A DNA stretch of 64,000 nucleotides, taken from positions 186,001 through 250,000 of the forward strand of contig NZ_RBWS01000004.1 in assembly GCF_003627955.1 (NCBI RefSeq), in the 5' to 3' direction. The notes below the pieces were generated by a model. The model did not search any database. It was not told where the DNA came from and worked only from the letters and a program-made list of their open reading frames with translations. A program made the position numbers and the translations under genes. The DNA is from Sphingobacterium puteale. GTDB taxonomy: Bacteria; Bacteroidota; Bacteroidia; Sphingobacteriales; Sphingobacteriaceae. This document shows positions 8,799-19,010 of the stretch, piece by piece (the stretch's first letter is position 1; each line of letters begins with the position of its first letter).

Positions 8799-10826
8799 CT
8801 ACCTTTTAGCGAGCGCGATATGTTCCGCAATTTGATCCAAATTTGTCAAAAGCGGTTTTAACTCATCTATTCGACTATAAATGTCGTTGTGTACGACTTC
8901 CGGATTCTTTTTACTGATGGAAATGGAAAGTCCGACAAGATGCGAATTGACGCGATAGGAGAGTGCCTGAAAATGGTGAATATGGGACCAATCTATCCAT
9001 TTGTGTTCAGGCTCTTTTTTCATTTGGTTGATGGAGTCCGAAAATAGGGCCATTGCTGTTTGCGCCTTTTTTCGCGCCAACCGGATGTCAAAAGAGCTCT
9101 GTAGATTGTCCGATAGGCGTTGGTTGATCATCTGGAAGTAATGTTGGTTGTAACTTGCAACCTCCCTAGCCAGATGCACTAAGCTTGAGCTTTGGCGAAC
9201 GGGAATCAAGAAGTATCCAGCAATGGTCAGAAATGCACCCACCAATGTAAAAGCCATACGGCTACCCAAAATAAGATTGATATTACCTTCAAATAGGTTT
9301 AGCGCAATGACAACACCCAATGTAATAAAAATAACACTAACCATATAATTGGATCGGTTGAATAGAAAAAAGCCAAAAAGACCAATTGCTGATAGACTCA
9401 ACAAGAAGGGGAGGCTCTCAAAGCATGCTAGGGAGGAGATGCCAATCAAAATACCTGAAAATGTTCCTACAATCCGTTCAATGTTGCGGCTTTTGGTCAT
9501 CGAAAATGCTGGTCTTGCTACGATAGCGATCGTCAGCAAAATCCAATAGGTATATTTGAAATCCAGAAACAAAATGCCGATCAATGCACCAATACCAAAA
9601 AGTAGGGCCATACGTAGCGCAAAACGAAACAGCGGATTTTTAAGGTGAAGTTTGTTTTTAATCTCACCTAGACTGCCCAAGGGGCGATTGATAAATTGTT
9701 GATATTCCGCTGTATCTATTTTGTCCTGAATTTCCTGATTCTGATAAAAAGCAACCTGGATTCGACGCAGTACCTCAAGAATAGACTCCATATTGGTGAT
9801 AATAGACCGTAGGATAGGGCCGGCTGGACCGGTTTGTTGTTGCTGAATGTTTTTAAGCTCGGTCAGGAGTTCATTCAGTTTAATTGTATTGTAATACAAT
9901 TGCTGTGCATATCGGAATCTGATATGTGGTTGTGAAAAGCTATCAATTTCTAATGCCAATAATTTTATTGCACGACGGATTATAGGGAGGCTACCCGTAT
10001 CTGCAAGATTCTTGCGGATTGCATCATAGTCATGGTCGAGTGCGATGATGAGTTCATGCAGATCAATGAGACCATAAACCTGACTCAGCCAATAATTACT
10101 TTTGGGCCATTGATGACCAATAATTCTTTTCTCGCGGAACAGCAATGAACGGATCTGTTCCTGTTGCTCACTGATCTGACCGTGGATTTTGCCCACGCGA
10201 CTGTATGTAATGTCCAGCGGAATGTTGGGGTCATAGGACTGGGCACGGATCAGCAGGAATTGAGATAAGCCCTGAAAACCATTTGCCATTGCATGCTTCA
10301 AGGAGCGGTAGGGTCTTATATAAGCCTGTAGCAGGCTAAAAGCATAGTAAATCGCTGCGCCAGTCGTAATTTGCAGGCCGACCGCCCAGGGATGTTTTGG
10401 AGCTAGACCGATGACAAAACTCATTAAGATCAAAGTCATGTTGCCGATAGCAGCATATCGTGGTCCGAACAAACCATATAACGTAAAAGTAAATCCCGCC
10501 AAACTCAGCAGAATGACCAGAGGCCAATGGTAAGGAAAGAAGTAAGCTGTAAGAAATGACGCAAAAAAGAAAGTTGGAATGCATACCAGGGCTGAGCATA
10601 GTTTATCCTTTCGGTTACCGGGAGGATCAGTCAGTGTCGTTAACAAGGAGCCGACACCAATACCAATGGCAGTGCCTGCGGGAGTGCCCAATAAATAGAT
10701 GGTCAGACTTGGAAGAATACTGATGGAGACATTACGCAAGGCATCACCAAAGTGTTCACCTTGGATAAATCGCATAACTTGGCTATAAATACGGTAGAAT
10801 CTTTTCTTTAATGATATAAAACCCAT
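8799..10826 (-). CDS. FUSC-family (YccS/YhfK-like) inner membrane protein
   Basis: Integral membrane protein of 675 residues with the two-block layout of the FUSC/aromatic-acid-exporter-like family. An N-terminal set of helices (about residues 30-165) includes the conserved GTPAGTAIGIGVGSLLTTLT-DPPGNRKDK stretch. A long cytoplasmic, mostly helical middle (about 170-395) follows, then a second block of hydrophobic helices (about 395-540) starting ALRMALLFGIGALIGILFL, and a helical tail. Proteins of this type are proposed exporters; no substrate can be assigned. The ATG at 10826 was chosen over a TTG one codon earlier. The gene is a single transcription unit, divergent from the outer-membrane barrel gene at 11182. 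Confidence 0.85.
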   Translation of the reverse strand: MGFISLKKRFYRIYSQVMRFIQGEHFGDALRNVSISILPSLTIYLLGTPAGTAIGIGVGSLLTTLTDPPGNRKDKLCSALVCIPTFFFASFLTAYFFPYHWPLVILLSLAGFTFTLYGLFGPRYAAIGNMTLILMSFVIGLAPKHPWAVGLQITTGAAIYYAFSLLQAYIRPYRSLKHAMANGFQGLSQFLLIRAQSYDPNIPLDITYSRVGKIHGQISEQQEQIRSLLFREKRIIGHQWPKSNYWLSQVYGLIDLHELIIALDHDYDAIRKNLADTGSLPIIRRAIKLLALEIDSFSQPHIRFRYAQQLYYNTIKLNELLTELKNIQQQQTGPAGPILRSIITNMESILEVLRRIQVAFYQNQEIQDKIDTAEYQQFINRPLGSLGEIKNKLHLKNPLFRFALRMALLFGIGALIGILFLDFKYTYWILLTIAIVARPAFSMTKSRNIERIVGTFSGILIGISSLACFESLPFLLSLSAIGLFGFFLFNRSNYMVSVIFITLGVVIALNLFEGNINLILGSRMAFTLVGAFLTIAGYFLIPVRQSSSLVHLAREVASYNQHYFQMINQRLSDNLQSSFDIRLARKKAQTAMALFSDSINQMKKEPEHKWIDWSHIHHFQALSYRVNSHLVGLSISISKKNPEVVHNDIYSRIDELKPLLTNLDQIAEHIALAKR

Positions 10827-11181
10827 CAATCAGTTTACTAATTTTCGATACAAAAATACAAATATTATGCTTAATATTTTGTGTATTCATTTTATTTATT
10901 TTGAATACTATTGTTTTTTTAAATTTTTATTTTGAAACAGGTGCTATATGCAATCTTGTTCTCCGACGCCCTGAAAAAATGTACCGATATTTTTTGGGGG
11001 ATGAAAAATATGCCGTGGTCGAGAAAACCTGAAAAGCAATTTACCGAGGTTATTTAGCCATCCGCCGACGATTTTTGGGTATACGTCTATTTCCCTTGGT
11101 CAAGGTGTAATGAATACACGATGTTTGTTGTCATCTAAATAAACAATGACGATCCAATTGATGGAAAAAAGAAATTATGTT
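10827..11181. other. Divergent intergenic region
   Basis: About 350 bp between the FUSC-like gene and the outer-membrane barrel gene. A minus-strand TATTTTTG (complement of 10851-10858) matches the -7 consensus but lacks a good -33 partner. The plus-strand half has no convincing promoter that I can see. There is no RNA gene or repeat. An ATG at 11146, in frame with the downstream gene, may be an alternative start. Confidence 0.4.
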
Positions 11182-13632
11182 ATGAAACTAAATAAAAATA
11201 AACTGCTCCTATTCGCTACTATTATCATGCTATTTTCCTTTTTGGGGACTGTTTCTGCGCAATCGAGTGACGGAAAGTTAAATGCGGTTGTGGTCGGCCA
11301 AGATGGCGGACCGTTTGCTGGGGCGAGTATTTCACTGCTCCGTAATCCCGGGGGTATCCTGCTGAAAGGGACTGTGTCTAAGGAGAATGGAGGTGTTGAA
11401 TTTTTGGGAGTGTCCGAAGGTAAATATACGATGCAGGTTTCGGCGGTGGGGTATACGACTTACAGTTCCAGTGAAATAACCCTAAAAAAAAGTGAAATAT
11501 TGTCTTTGGACACCATTCGTTTAGTGCCCGTATCAAAAGTGCTGAACGAGGCTCAGGTTGTTGGTAAGAAACCTTTGATTGAAAGTCAAATTGATAAAAT
11601 TGTGCTGAATGTGGAAAATAGTATATTAGCGACGGGGAACAATGCATTGGAACTCCTGCAAAAAGTTCCGGGGGTTACTTTGGATAATAAGAAAATCAAT
11701 CTCCGCGGAAAAAGTAACGTAATTATTATGATTGACGGCAAGCCTACTTATCTTTCGGCGGATGAAGTTAGCCGACTGCTGGAAAATACGGCTTCAAATT
11801 CAATTACATCAATTGAAGTGCTTACCAATCCACCGGCTAAATACGATGCTGCCGGTAATGCAGGCATTATCAATATCAAAACCAAAAAAAATACACAATT
11901 TGGCAGCAATGTTAGCCTGAATCTGAATCTGGGGCAGGGGAAATATACGAAAGGTGACGGCGGTTTCTTAGTCAATCATCGAAATAGTTGGGCGAATATT
12001 TTCGCTTCCTATAATTATAATAACAGTTTAGGATTTAATGATTTAACAATCGATCGCTCTGTCAGTGATTCAATGGGGACCACCTATTTCAATTCAGATT
12101 CTTACTCGAAATTTCGTTATCGTGCGCATAATTTTAAATTTGCTGCTGATTTTAACCTCGGCGAACAGCAGGTGTTGGGTTTTGTTGTCAATGGTAATGT
12201 CAGCAGCGGCAATTCAACACGACAAGGGGATAATCTGATTGCTTCACAAAAAGGAAAATTGGACTCCGTAGTACAGGGAAGTAACTTTTCGGATTTTGCC
12301 TATCATTACCTGGCTTATAATCTCAATTACAAAAAGACATTCGATACCCTGGGGACTGAACTAACAGCCAATGCAGACTATTCCTATTCCAAAAATCACG
12401 ATAACAGCATGATGAAAAATCGTTTTCTGGATCCGAATTGGGTGGAATTTAAGGCGCCAAATGTATTCCGAAACGATATGTTATCCAACACCAAAATTTT
12501 AGTTTTCAAAACTGATTTTATCCATCCCTTTGATAAAACGACAAAATTCGAAGCAGGTTTAAAATACAGCCGTGTGAAAACAGATAATAACCTGGTCTAT
12601 GAGGATCAAAACACAGCCGGGGAATTCGTCCCAAATGAAGATCAGAGTAATCAGTTTTTATATAACGAAAACATTGCGGCGGCATACCTTACCTTGAATA
12701 AATCCTTTGGAAAGTTCTCTGTACAAACGGGGCTCCGTGTTGAAAATACAAGTTCATTGGGCAATTCAGTAACCTTAGGGCAGCAGACAAAACGTAATTA
12801 TACGGATTTCTTCCCCACGGTATTTATACAGCAACAGATCAACGACAATCATAAGCTTGGTCTAAGTTATAGCCGAAGAATAGACCGGCCGGATTATGGT
12901 GCACTGAATCCCTTTATCTACTACCTGGATCAATACACCTATCAGTACGGTAATCCCTATTTGAATCCACAATATACCAACTCTTACGAGCTGAATTACA
13001 CCTTTAAGGAGCGTTATTTGTTGAGCCTTGGCTACAAGAGGACAAACGATGCGATCACCCAGGTAATTGAGAGCAATTCAGAAACCAAGGCCATTGCACA
13101 GACAGATCGAAACCTGACCTATTTCGACTATTATAATATGAATATCAATATACCGGTTAAAGTGCTTAAATGGTGGACTACTTCCAACAACGTGACTGCG
13201 TTTTATAGCAAATATAATTTTGATGAGCGTTCGGGTGCTCAGCGGCAACTGGAAAAACTATCTTTTCAGGTGAGCTCCAATCACGATATCCGTATTGGAG
13301 AGACAACCAATTTGGAGCTGACCGCCAATTATTTCTCTCCGGCTGTTTATGGTGTATTTAGCTTTAAATCTTACTATGGGGTCGATCTTGGAGCAGGGAA
13401 AACATTTTTCGACAAAAAGCTGAATGTCAAGTTGGCGGTAAACGATATTTTGAATACCAGAGGCCAACGGCGGTTGTCCAGTGTTCAAGAAAACGGATAT
13501 TATCGCATTCGCAATGGATATGATAGTAGAGTGATCCGGCTTTCACTTTCTTACCGTTTCGGAAACATTAATATTAAATCCGTGGATAAGCGGGCCGGAA
13601 ATAATGATGAGGATAACCGGTTGAAAAAATAG
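11182..13632 (+). CDS. Outer-membrane beta-barrel protein with carboxypeptidase-regulatory-like domain (TonB-receptor relative)
   Basis: Outer-membrane protein of the OMP_b-brl_3/TonB-dependent-receptor-like group, 816 residues from ATG 11182. That start gives a clean signal peptide (MKLNKNKLLLFATIIMLFSF, then LGTVSAQ); upstream in-frame ATGs at 11146 and 11161 are possible. After the signal comes a CarboxypepD_reg-like beta sandwich (about residues 30-110, GKLNAVVVGQDGGPFAGASI). A plug-like region follows (NALELLQKVPGVTLDNKKI, IMIDGKPTYLSADEV, then LTNPPAKYDAAGNAGIINI), and finally a long barrel rich in alternating aromatic strands. It ends in a basic tail instead of the usual terminal aromatic residue. 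No SusD partner is adjacent, so it is not a classical Sus pair. Ligand unknown. Confidence 0.85.
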   Translation: MKLNKNKLLLFATIIMLFSFLGTVSAQSSDGKLNAVVVGQDGGPFAGASISLLRNPGGILLKGTVSKENGGVEFLGVSEGKYTMQVSAVGYTTYSSSEITLKKSEILSLDTIRLVPVSKVLNEAQVVGKKPLIESQIDKIVLNVENSILATGNNALELLQKVPGVTLDNKKINLRGKSNVIIMIDGKPTYLSADEVSRLLENTASNSITSIEVLTNPPAKYDAAGNAGIINIKTKKNTQFGSNVSLNLNLGQGKYTKGDGGFLVNHRNSWANIFASYNYNNSLGFNDLTIDRSVSDSMGTTYFNSDSYSKFRYRAHNFKFAADFNLGEQQVLGFVVNGNVSSGNSTRQGDNLIASQKGKLDSVVQGSNFSDFAYHYLAYNLNYKKTFDTLGTELTANADYSYSKNHDNSMMKNRFLDPNWVEFKAPNVFRNDMLSNTKILVFKTDFIHPFDKTTKFEAGLKYSRVKTDNNLVYEDQNTAGEFVPNEDQSNQFLYNENIAAAYLTLNKSFGKFSVQTGLRVENTSSLGNSVTLGQQTKRNYTDFFPTVFIQQQINDNHKLGLSYSRRIDRPDYGALNPFIYYLDQYTYQYGNPYLNPQYTNSYELNYTFKERYLLSLGYKRTNDAITQVIESNSETKAIAQTDRNLTYFDYYNMNINIPVKVLKWWTTSNNVTAFYSKYNFDERSGAQRQLEKLSFQVSSNHDIRIGETTNLELTANYFSPAVYGVFSFKSYYGVDLGAGKTFFDKKLNVKLAVNDILNTRGQRRLSSVQENGYYRIRNGYDSRVIRLSLSYRFGNINIKSVDKRAGNNDEDNRLKK

Positions 13633-13671
13633 CGGCCGGTAGGGTTTTGTTCAAATCAACTGTCGGTATAT

Positions 13672-13713
13672 AAAACAAGAAGAGCATTCCGGCTGGAATG
13701 CTCTTCTTGTTTT
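13672..13713. terminator. Strong bidirectional terminator
   Basis: A 19-bp perfect stem (13672-13690 with 13695-13713) closed by a GGCT tetraloop, with A-rich left and T-rich right flanks. It lies between the convergent outer-membrane barrel gene and glnN and can end transcription from both sides. Confidence 0.9.
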
Positions 13714-13727
13714 TGTATAAAGCGATA

Positions 13728-15917
13728 TTAGCTTAAGAATAATATTTCTCTCAATTTTGGAAGAGGCCATTTTTTATCGTCAACGATTTTTTCCAATTTG
13801 TTGACATGGTAACGGATCACGTCAAAATATGGTTTTACCAATTCGTCATAAGCGATTGACCGTTCACGTACATCTTCGATCTGGTTTGCTTTTTTACGTT
13901 CTTGACGCATGGCTTCAGCTTGCTCCAGAATGGTGTTTACGTGTGTTGAGATACGCTCCACGAAATTCAGCTGTGAACTAAATGCTGCTTGAGCAAGTCC
14001 TAGGTCTTTAAGACCTTTTACATTTTCGATTAATTCATTTTGGTAAGTGAAACATGCAGGCGCGATTTGATTATTGACCATTTCTTCAATCACACGGGCC
14101 TCAATTTGAAGTTTCTTGTAGAAGTTTTCTAACAAGATTTCATGGCGGGCTTCTGATTCACGTTTTGTATAGATACCCAATGACTCAAATAGGGCCAATG
14201 ACTCTTCTTTTACATAAACATCTAATGCCTTAGGGGTAGATTTGATGTTTGAAAGACCACGTGCTTCAGCTTCTTTTTCCCACTCTTCACTGTATCCATT
14301 TCCTTCAAAACGGATTGCTTTTGAATCTTTGATGTATTTACGGACAACATTTAAGATTGCAAGATCTTTTTTCGTGCCTTTTTTGATCTGTTTGTCTACC
14401 TCTGCTTTAAACTCAATTAGTTGTGCAGCAACGATGGCGTTTAATACCGTCATTGGTAGGGCAGAGTTTGCTGAGGAACCTACAGCGCGGAATTCAAACT
14501 TGTTACCGGTAAATGCGAAAGGTGAGGTGCGGTTACGGTCCGTGTTATCCAGCTTCAATTCTGGAACTTTAGGGATGCCGTGCCACAAGTTTGCTTCAGC
14601 TTTTACTTTCTTCGCTACACGGGCTGATTCAACTTCTTCTAACAATTCATCTAATTGAGAACCTAAGAAGATCGAGATAATCGCCGGTGGCGCTTCGTTT
14701 GCACCTAAACGGTGGTCATTGCTGGCACTAGCAATAGATGCACGCATTAAATCTGCATTTTCAAATACGGCTTTGATGGTATTGACAAAGAATGTCAGGA
14801 ACATCAGGTTATTTTTAGGTGTTTTGCCCGGTGACAATAGGTTGATGCCCGTATTGGTAATCAAAGACCAGTTGTTGTGTTTTCCGGAACCGTTTACACC
14901 AGAATATGGTTTTTCATGTAACAGTACTTTGAAGTTGTGTCTCAAAGCAACTTGCTCCATTAAATTCATTAACAATTGATTGTGGTCAATTGCCAAGTTG
15001 ATCTCTTCGTACATAGGTGCACATTCAAACTGTGACGGTGCAACCTCATTGTGGCGGGTTTTTAATGGAATACCCAATTTTAATGCCTCGTTTTCCAGAT
15101 CAACCATATAGGCTAATACACGCTCTGGAATCGCGCCGAAGTAATGATCTTCCAATTGTTGTCCTTTAGCAGACATATGGCCGAACAAGGTACGGCCGGT
15201 CAATTGAAGGTCAGGACGTGCATTGTATAAGGAAAGGTCAACTAAAAAATACTCTTGCTCGATACCAAGAGAAGCGTTTACTTTCGTGATTGATTTATCA
15301 AAATATTGTGCGACTTCAGTTGCCGCTTTATCAACAGCATTGATTGCTTTCAATAAAGGGGCTTTATAATCCAATGACTCACCGGTATAAGAAACAAATA
15401 CCGTAGGGATACAAAGTGTTTTACCAGCACCGGTTTCATAGATAAATGCTGGTGAAGAAGGATCCCACGCTGTATATCCTCTTGCTTCGAATGTGTTACG
15501 GATACCGCCATTAGGGAAGGATGAAGCGTCTGGCTCTTGTTGAACTAAAGCATCTGCAGTGAATTTTTCGATTGCTTCGCCATTTTCGTCAGGTTCGAAA
15601 AATGCATCATGTTTTTCAGCTGTCGAACCAGTCAAAGGTTGAAACCAGTGCGTGTAGTGGGAAACGCCATGATTAAGGGCCCAAGTTTTCATCGCTTGCG
15701 AAATGTGCTCAGCTAGATCTCTAGAAATAATCTGTCCCTCTTCAATGGATGCAACTAACTCCTTATATGAGTTTTTAGGAAGGTAGTCTTTCATTTTGTT
15801 CACGGAAAAAACGTTCTTTCCGTAGATGTCAGTTGCTTTTTTAGTTTCAACTTTTTCAAATTGTGCAATCTGGCGTGAGCCCGCTGCCTCTACTGCTTTG
15901 AATCTTAGGTTCGACAT
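13728..15917 (-). CDS. glnN: Glutamine synthetase type III
   Basis: ATP-dependent ligation of ammonia to glutamate; the main nitrogen-assimilation enzyme in many Bacteroidota. The length of 729 residues matches the type III family (type I is about 470). Typical motifs are FARPLTG-like HWFQPLTGSTAEKHD, the metal-binding SLGIEQEYFLVD, the ammonia/glutamate-site RHNEVAPSQFECAP, the ATP-site NGSGKHNNWSL, and ANEAPPAIISIFLG. The C-terminal extension after about residue 600 is helical, as in the dodecameric GSIII enzymes. It is a monocistronic gene with terminators on both sides (13672-13713, and 16047-16080 belonging to the gene upstream). A TATTTTTG -7-like box (complement of 15962-15969) lies about 45 bp before the start, without a clear -33 box. 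Confidence 0.97.
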   Translation of the reverse strand: MSNLRFKAVEAAGSRQIAQFEKVETKKATDIYGKNVFSVNKMKDYLPKNSYKELVASIEEGQIISRDLAEHISQAMKTWALNHGVSHYTHWFQPLTGSTAEKHDAFFEPDENGEAIEKFTADALVQQEPDASSFPNGGIRNTFEARGYTAWDPSSPAFIYETGAGKTLCIPTVFVSYTGESLDYKAPLLKAINAVDKAATEVAQYFDKSITKVNASLGIEQEYFLVDLSLYNARPDLQLTGRTLFGHMSAKGQQLEDHYFGAIPERVLAYMVDLENEALKLGIPLKTRHNEVAPSQFECAPMYEEINLAIDHNQLLMNLMEQVALRHNFKVLLHEKPYSGVNGSGKHNNWSLITNTGINLLSPGKTPKNNLMFLTFFVNTIKAVFENADLMRASIASASNDHRLGANEAPPAIISIFLGSQLDELLEEVESARVAKKVKAEANLWHGIPKVPELKLDNTDRNRTSPFAFTGNKFEFRAVGSSANSALPMTVLNAIVAAQLIEFKAEVDKQIKKGTKKDLAILNVVRKYIKDSKAIRFEGNGYSEEWEKEAEARGLSNIKSTPKALDVYVKEESLALFESLGIYTKRESEARHEILLENFYKKLQIEARVIEEMVNNQIAPACFTYQNELIENVKGLKDLGLAQAAFSSQLNFVERISTHVNTILEQAEAMRQERKKANQIEDVRERSIAYDELVKPYFDVIRYHVNKLEKIVDDKKWPLPKLREILFLS

Positions 15918-16046
15918 TTGTATTTTATAATTAAATTACAGTTTTGTTGATTTTGTTTTTCAAAAATATTGTGTTTTTACGGAAAACTGAAATTTTTTTT
16001 GATTTTTTTTACAAAATATGTATTTGTGGTTGGCTTTTGGTCAAAA

Positions 16047-16080
16047 AAAATAGGTCGATTTAAATAAATCGACCTATTTT
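16047..16080 (-). terminator. Terminator after the S9 peptidase gene
   Basis: A 15-bp perfect stem (AAAATAGGTCGATTT at 16047-16061 with its complement at 16066-16080) and a 4-nt loop, 8 bp past the S9 peptidase stop. The minus-strand 3' side runs into T residues (complement of the A-run at 16043-16050). Confidence 0.85.
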
Positions 16081-16088
16081 ACATGTTT

Positions 16089-18917
16089 TTAGTTGTAATC
16101 CAGTCCCCAGTCTATTCCTTTTAAGGTGGCAGGTACTCCTTTCTTTAGCCAATTTGGCGCTGGAGCACCTTTTAAGTAATGATCAAAGAACTGCTGCTCG
16201 CGGATCTGTATGTCTTTTCTGTTTTGTCGTTGCATTAAATTATGTTCATCGCCATTATAGTTCAACATCCAGACCGGTTTGTTTAGTCTACGCAATGCGG
16301 TAAACATTTCGATGCCTTGGTACCAGGGCACGGCACCGTCGTTGTCGTTGGCCATAATTACAACAGGTGTGTTTACCTTGTTTAAATGGAACAGCGGCGA
16401 ATTCTCCAGGTACAGTTCAGGCGCTTCCCATAGGGTTTTTCCGATACGGCTCTGTGTATGCTCATATTGGAATTGACGTGACATACCCGACTGCCAGCGT
16501 ATTCCTCCGTAGGCGGAAGTCATATTGACAACCGGAGCTCCGGTCCATGCTGCAGCATACATATTGGTGCGCGTAATCAGATGTGCGACCTGATAACCGC
16601 CCCAGCTTTGTCCCTGAATGCCCATTTTAGTGCTATCTACCCAAGAGTTCTGCGCTAAATAACGCATGCCCGAATTGATATATTCCTCAGCTGATTTTCC
16701 CGGATGTCCGGTTTCGTAGCTGATATTCGGCGCAAATACCAAATATTCGTTGCTCACAAAGTAAGGGATATTTAGCCGCGAAGGAGTAGGGGCCGGTGGT
16801 TGGTAGGTATAGAGACCGTCTGAAAGCTTTTCATAAAAATAAGCAATGATCGGATATTTCTTTGCTGGATTAAAATTCTCTGGTTTATAAAGAATACCCT
16901 CAGCCTGATGACCTGCCGGTGTGGTCCAATGCACGAGTTCGGCAGTACCCCAATTGTAGTTTGCCTGCTGTCTGTTAATATCCGACAGCTTCAATTCGTC
17001 TTTGAACTTAATACTATTGATATAGATATTCGGCGAACTGACATAATCTTCTTTTGTGTAAAGAACGGTTTGTTGATCAGCTGAGGCATTTATATTTTTA
17101 AATGACTTTGGTTCAACAAAAAGGGGTTTTGGATCGTTGTGCTGACCTTTAAACTGATAAAAACCAGATTCCTTTGTTTTGTTGTCGAATGATGTCAGGA
17201 ATCCACCTTTTTTATAATCCAATGTCAATGGCTGATCGCGGTCTTCTTCACGTCGCAGCGGCAGATAACGTAATGTTGTTCGGGAAGCTGCACCATAACC
17301 GTTGGTGAGTATGGATGTATTGGCTCCATCCAGTGTAAAATACCAGATGTCATAGCGTGAGTTGACATAGATACCTTTATAATCAGGGCTCCAGGCAGCC
17401 ATGCCATAGCCTTGTGCCGGTGTAGGCATATCGTTCTCTTCATCTGCAAAAGATGCTGGAATGCCTTCATTTAATACGGTCTTTTTCTTTGAATTGATCT
17501 GGTACGAATTCCAGGTCCCTTTTTCTTCGTCAAAATAAACGACATATTTTGCATCTGGACTTAAGGTTACATTTCCGGAAAAGTTAGAAAGAATAAGTTC
17601 ACGTTGGCCATTTCGTGTTGAAACAAGGTAGATATCTTCTTTTGTACCGCCTTTCCACTGACTTTCGATCCGCTTGCCAAAATCTGTACGTGCTAAAACA
17701 TATTCTGCATTTCCATCCGGCGTAAGTGTTGTGGAGTTGAACGTTTCATCCGTTAATGGAATAACAGTACGATTGTTTTTGGGGTAGGTGACCGCTAAAA
17801 AATTTTTGGAAAGGTCTTTTTTTAAGTTAACCAGTTGCATGGGTTGTAAATAGTCATCCTGCCAGCCCCATACGTCGACTTTAGCATGTTCAAAATCGAC
17901 TAATGTCGTATCTTTGACACGCGGCACCGGGGCGATGCCGAAGAAAAGTTTTTCGCCATTTTTGCTGAAGCGGATATTCCCATCGCCACTGACAGCCCAA
18001 TTTTTGGGAATGCCGGTGCTATTTTTCGTTGCCAGGTACTGTGCTGTATCTATACCATTGGCATAATAATACAGATTATAATTTTTGAGCAGCGCCTTTT
18101 CCTTGGAGAGATCTCCCAAATAAGCCAATTGATTACCCGATTCATCAAAACTGAAACTTTTGTATTCACCTTTGCCCGTTGATATTTTCTTCAGATTTTT
18201 AGTAGCTATATCATACAGGTAAACACCAGACTCTTTAGATAAGCTGTCTTTCGCATCCGTTTTTTTTGAAAAGACGAGTTTTGTTCCGTTTTTGTTCCAT
18301 TCATATTGATCTACCAAAGTGAATTGGACTGAATCGCCGGAATTGAGGTCATATAACGCTAGTGTCGCTACTGTTTTCTTCTTTTTATCGGTGGTATTTT
18401 TTGTATTTTGAGTAGAATCTGCCGGATTTTTGGAAGAATCTGGTTTTTCGTTCGCCTGTTTGTCAAAAAGGAAGGAAACAAAATTGTTGTTTTGTTCCGC
18501 AATCTTAAAGGACTTGACTGATCCAAATTTGACAAGGGAGGAACTGGTTAAATTATAGATTGCCAGGGAATCTTTGGGAAAATCCTCGGTTTTTTTCTTT
18601 TTGATTTTAGCCTCGCGTGTTGCAGTAAAAGGCGCTTTGATGAGACTGATCAAATGATTTTCTGTATCGGTCAGTTTCCCATTGTAGCCTCGCGGAATCT
18701 GGACCAAGGCTTTGTTTTCTTTCGTTTTCAAATAGAGATGGCTATCGCCTTCTTGCGGAGCAACCTGAAAGAGGACAAATTTGCCGGATTTACTGATATA
18801 GGGAGATGATACGCTTTGCCAGCTATCATATACCGTATGATCCAACGGTTTCTTTTGTGCATGGACAGCTAAAGTAGCAAGAAAACAGAATGGTATACAG
18901 ATATTTTTCTTATTCAT
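16089..18917 (-). CDS. S9-family (prolyl oligopeptidase-type) serine peptidase, exported
   Basis: Predicted exported peptidase of clan SC, 942 residues from the ATG at 18917. This start gives a signal peptide (MNKKNICIPFCFLATLAVHA, then Q); the longer frame begins at a TTG and adds seven residues. Residues to about 650 form a WD40-like/beta-propeller region with repeated YLGD, SPDAKYVVYF and GMAAWSPDYKGIY elements. A lysine-rich low-complexity insert (NTTDKKKKT) lies near residue 180. The C-terminal catalytic domain has the nucleophile in GIQGQSWGGYQ (Ser771), the aspartate region MANDNDGAVPW, and the histidine in NYNGDEHNLM. Substrate specificity among S9 peptidases cannot be told. The gene is divergent from the SIMPL gene and ends at a clear terminator. 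Confidence 0.93.
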   Translation of the reverse strand: MNKKNICIPFCFLATLAVHAQKKPLDHTVYDSWQSVSSPYISKSGKFVLFQVAPQEGDSHLYLKTKENKALVQIPRGYNGKLTDTENHLISLIKAPFTATREAKIKKKKTEDFPKDSLAIYNLTSSSLVKFGSVKSFKIAEQNNNFVSFLFDKQANEKPDSSKNPADSTQNTKNTTDKKKKTVATLALYDLNSGDSVQFTLVDQYEWNKNGTKLVFSKKTDAKDSLSKESGVYLYDIATKNLKKISTGKGEYKSFSFDESGNQLAYLGDLSKEKALLKNYNLYYYANGIDTAQYLATKNSTGIPKNWAVSGDGNIRFSKNGEKLFFGIAPVPRVKDTTLVDFEHAKVDVWGWQDDYLQPMQLVNLKKDLSKNFLAVTYPKNNRTVIPLTDETFNSTTLTPDGNAEYVLARTDFGKRIESQWKGGTKEDIYLVSTRNGQRELILSNFSGNVTLSPDAKYVVYFDEEKGTWNSYQINSKKKTVLNEGIPASFADEENDMPTPAQGYGMAAWSPDYKGIYVNSRYDIWYFTLDGANTSILTNGYGAASRTTLRYLPLRREEDRDQPLTLDYKKGGFLTSFDNKTKESGFYQFKGQHNDPKPLFVEPKSFKNINASADQQTVLYTKEDYVSSPNIYINSIKFKDELKLSDINRQQANYNWGTAELVHWTTPAGHQAEGILYKPENFNPAKKYPIIAYFYEKLSDGLYTYQPPAPTPSRLNIPYFVSNEYLVFAPNISYETGHPGKSAEEYINSGMRYLAQNSWVDSTKMGIQGQSWGGYQVAHLITRTNMYAAAWTGAPVVNMTSAYGGIRWQSGMSRQFQYEHTQSRIGKTLWEAPELYLENSPLFHLNKVNTPVVIMANDNDGAVPWYQGIEMFTALRRLNKPVWMLNYNGDEHNLMQRQNRKDIQIREQQFFDHYLKGAPAPNWLKKGVPATLKGIDWGLDYN

Positions 18918-19010
18918 GTTTAAATTCTTTTGTCGCAATTTATCTATAAAAAATAAAAAATTGACGATTTTTTGGTATATTCATTGTTACGTAAACATAA
19001 AAAACTGGTT

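Noticed and set aside
14242..14658. 138-codon ORF antisense to glnN
   Set aside because: Shadow of a highly conserved gene; codon pattern follows the sense strand.
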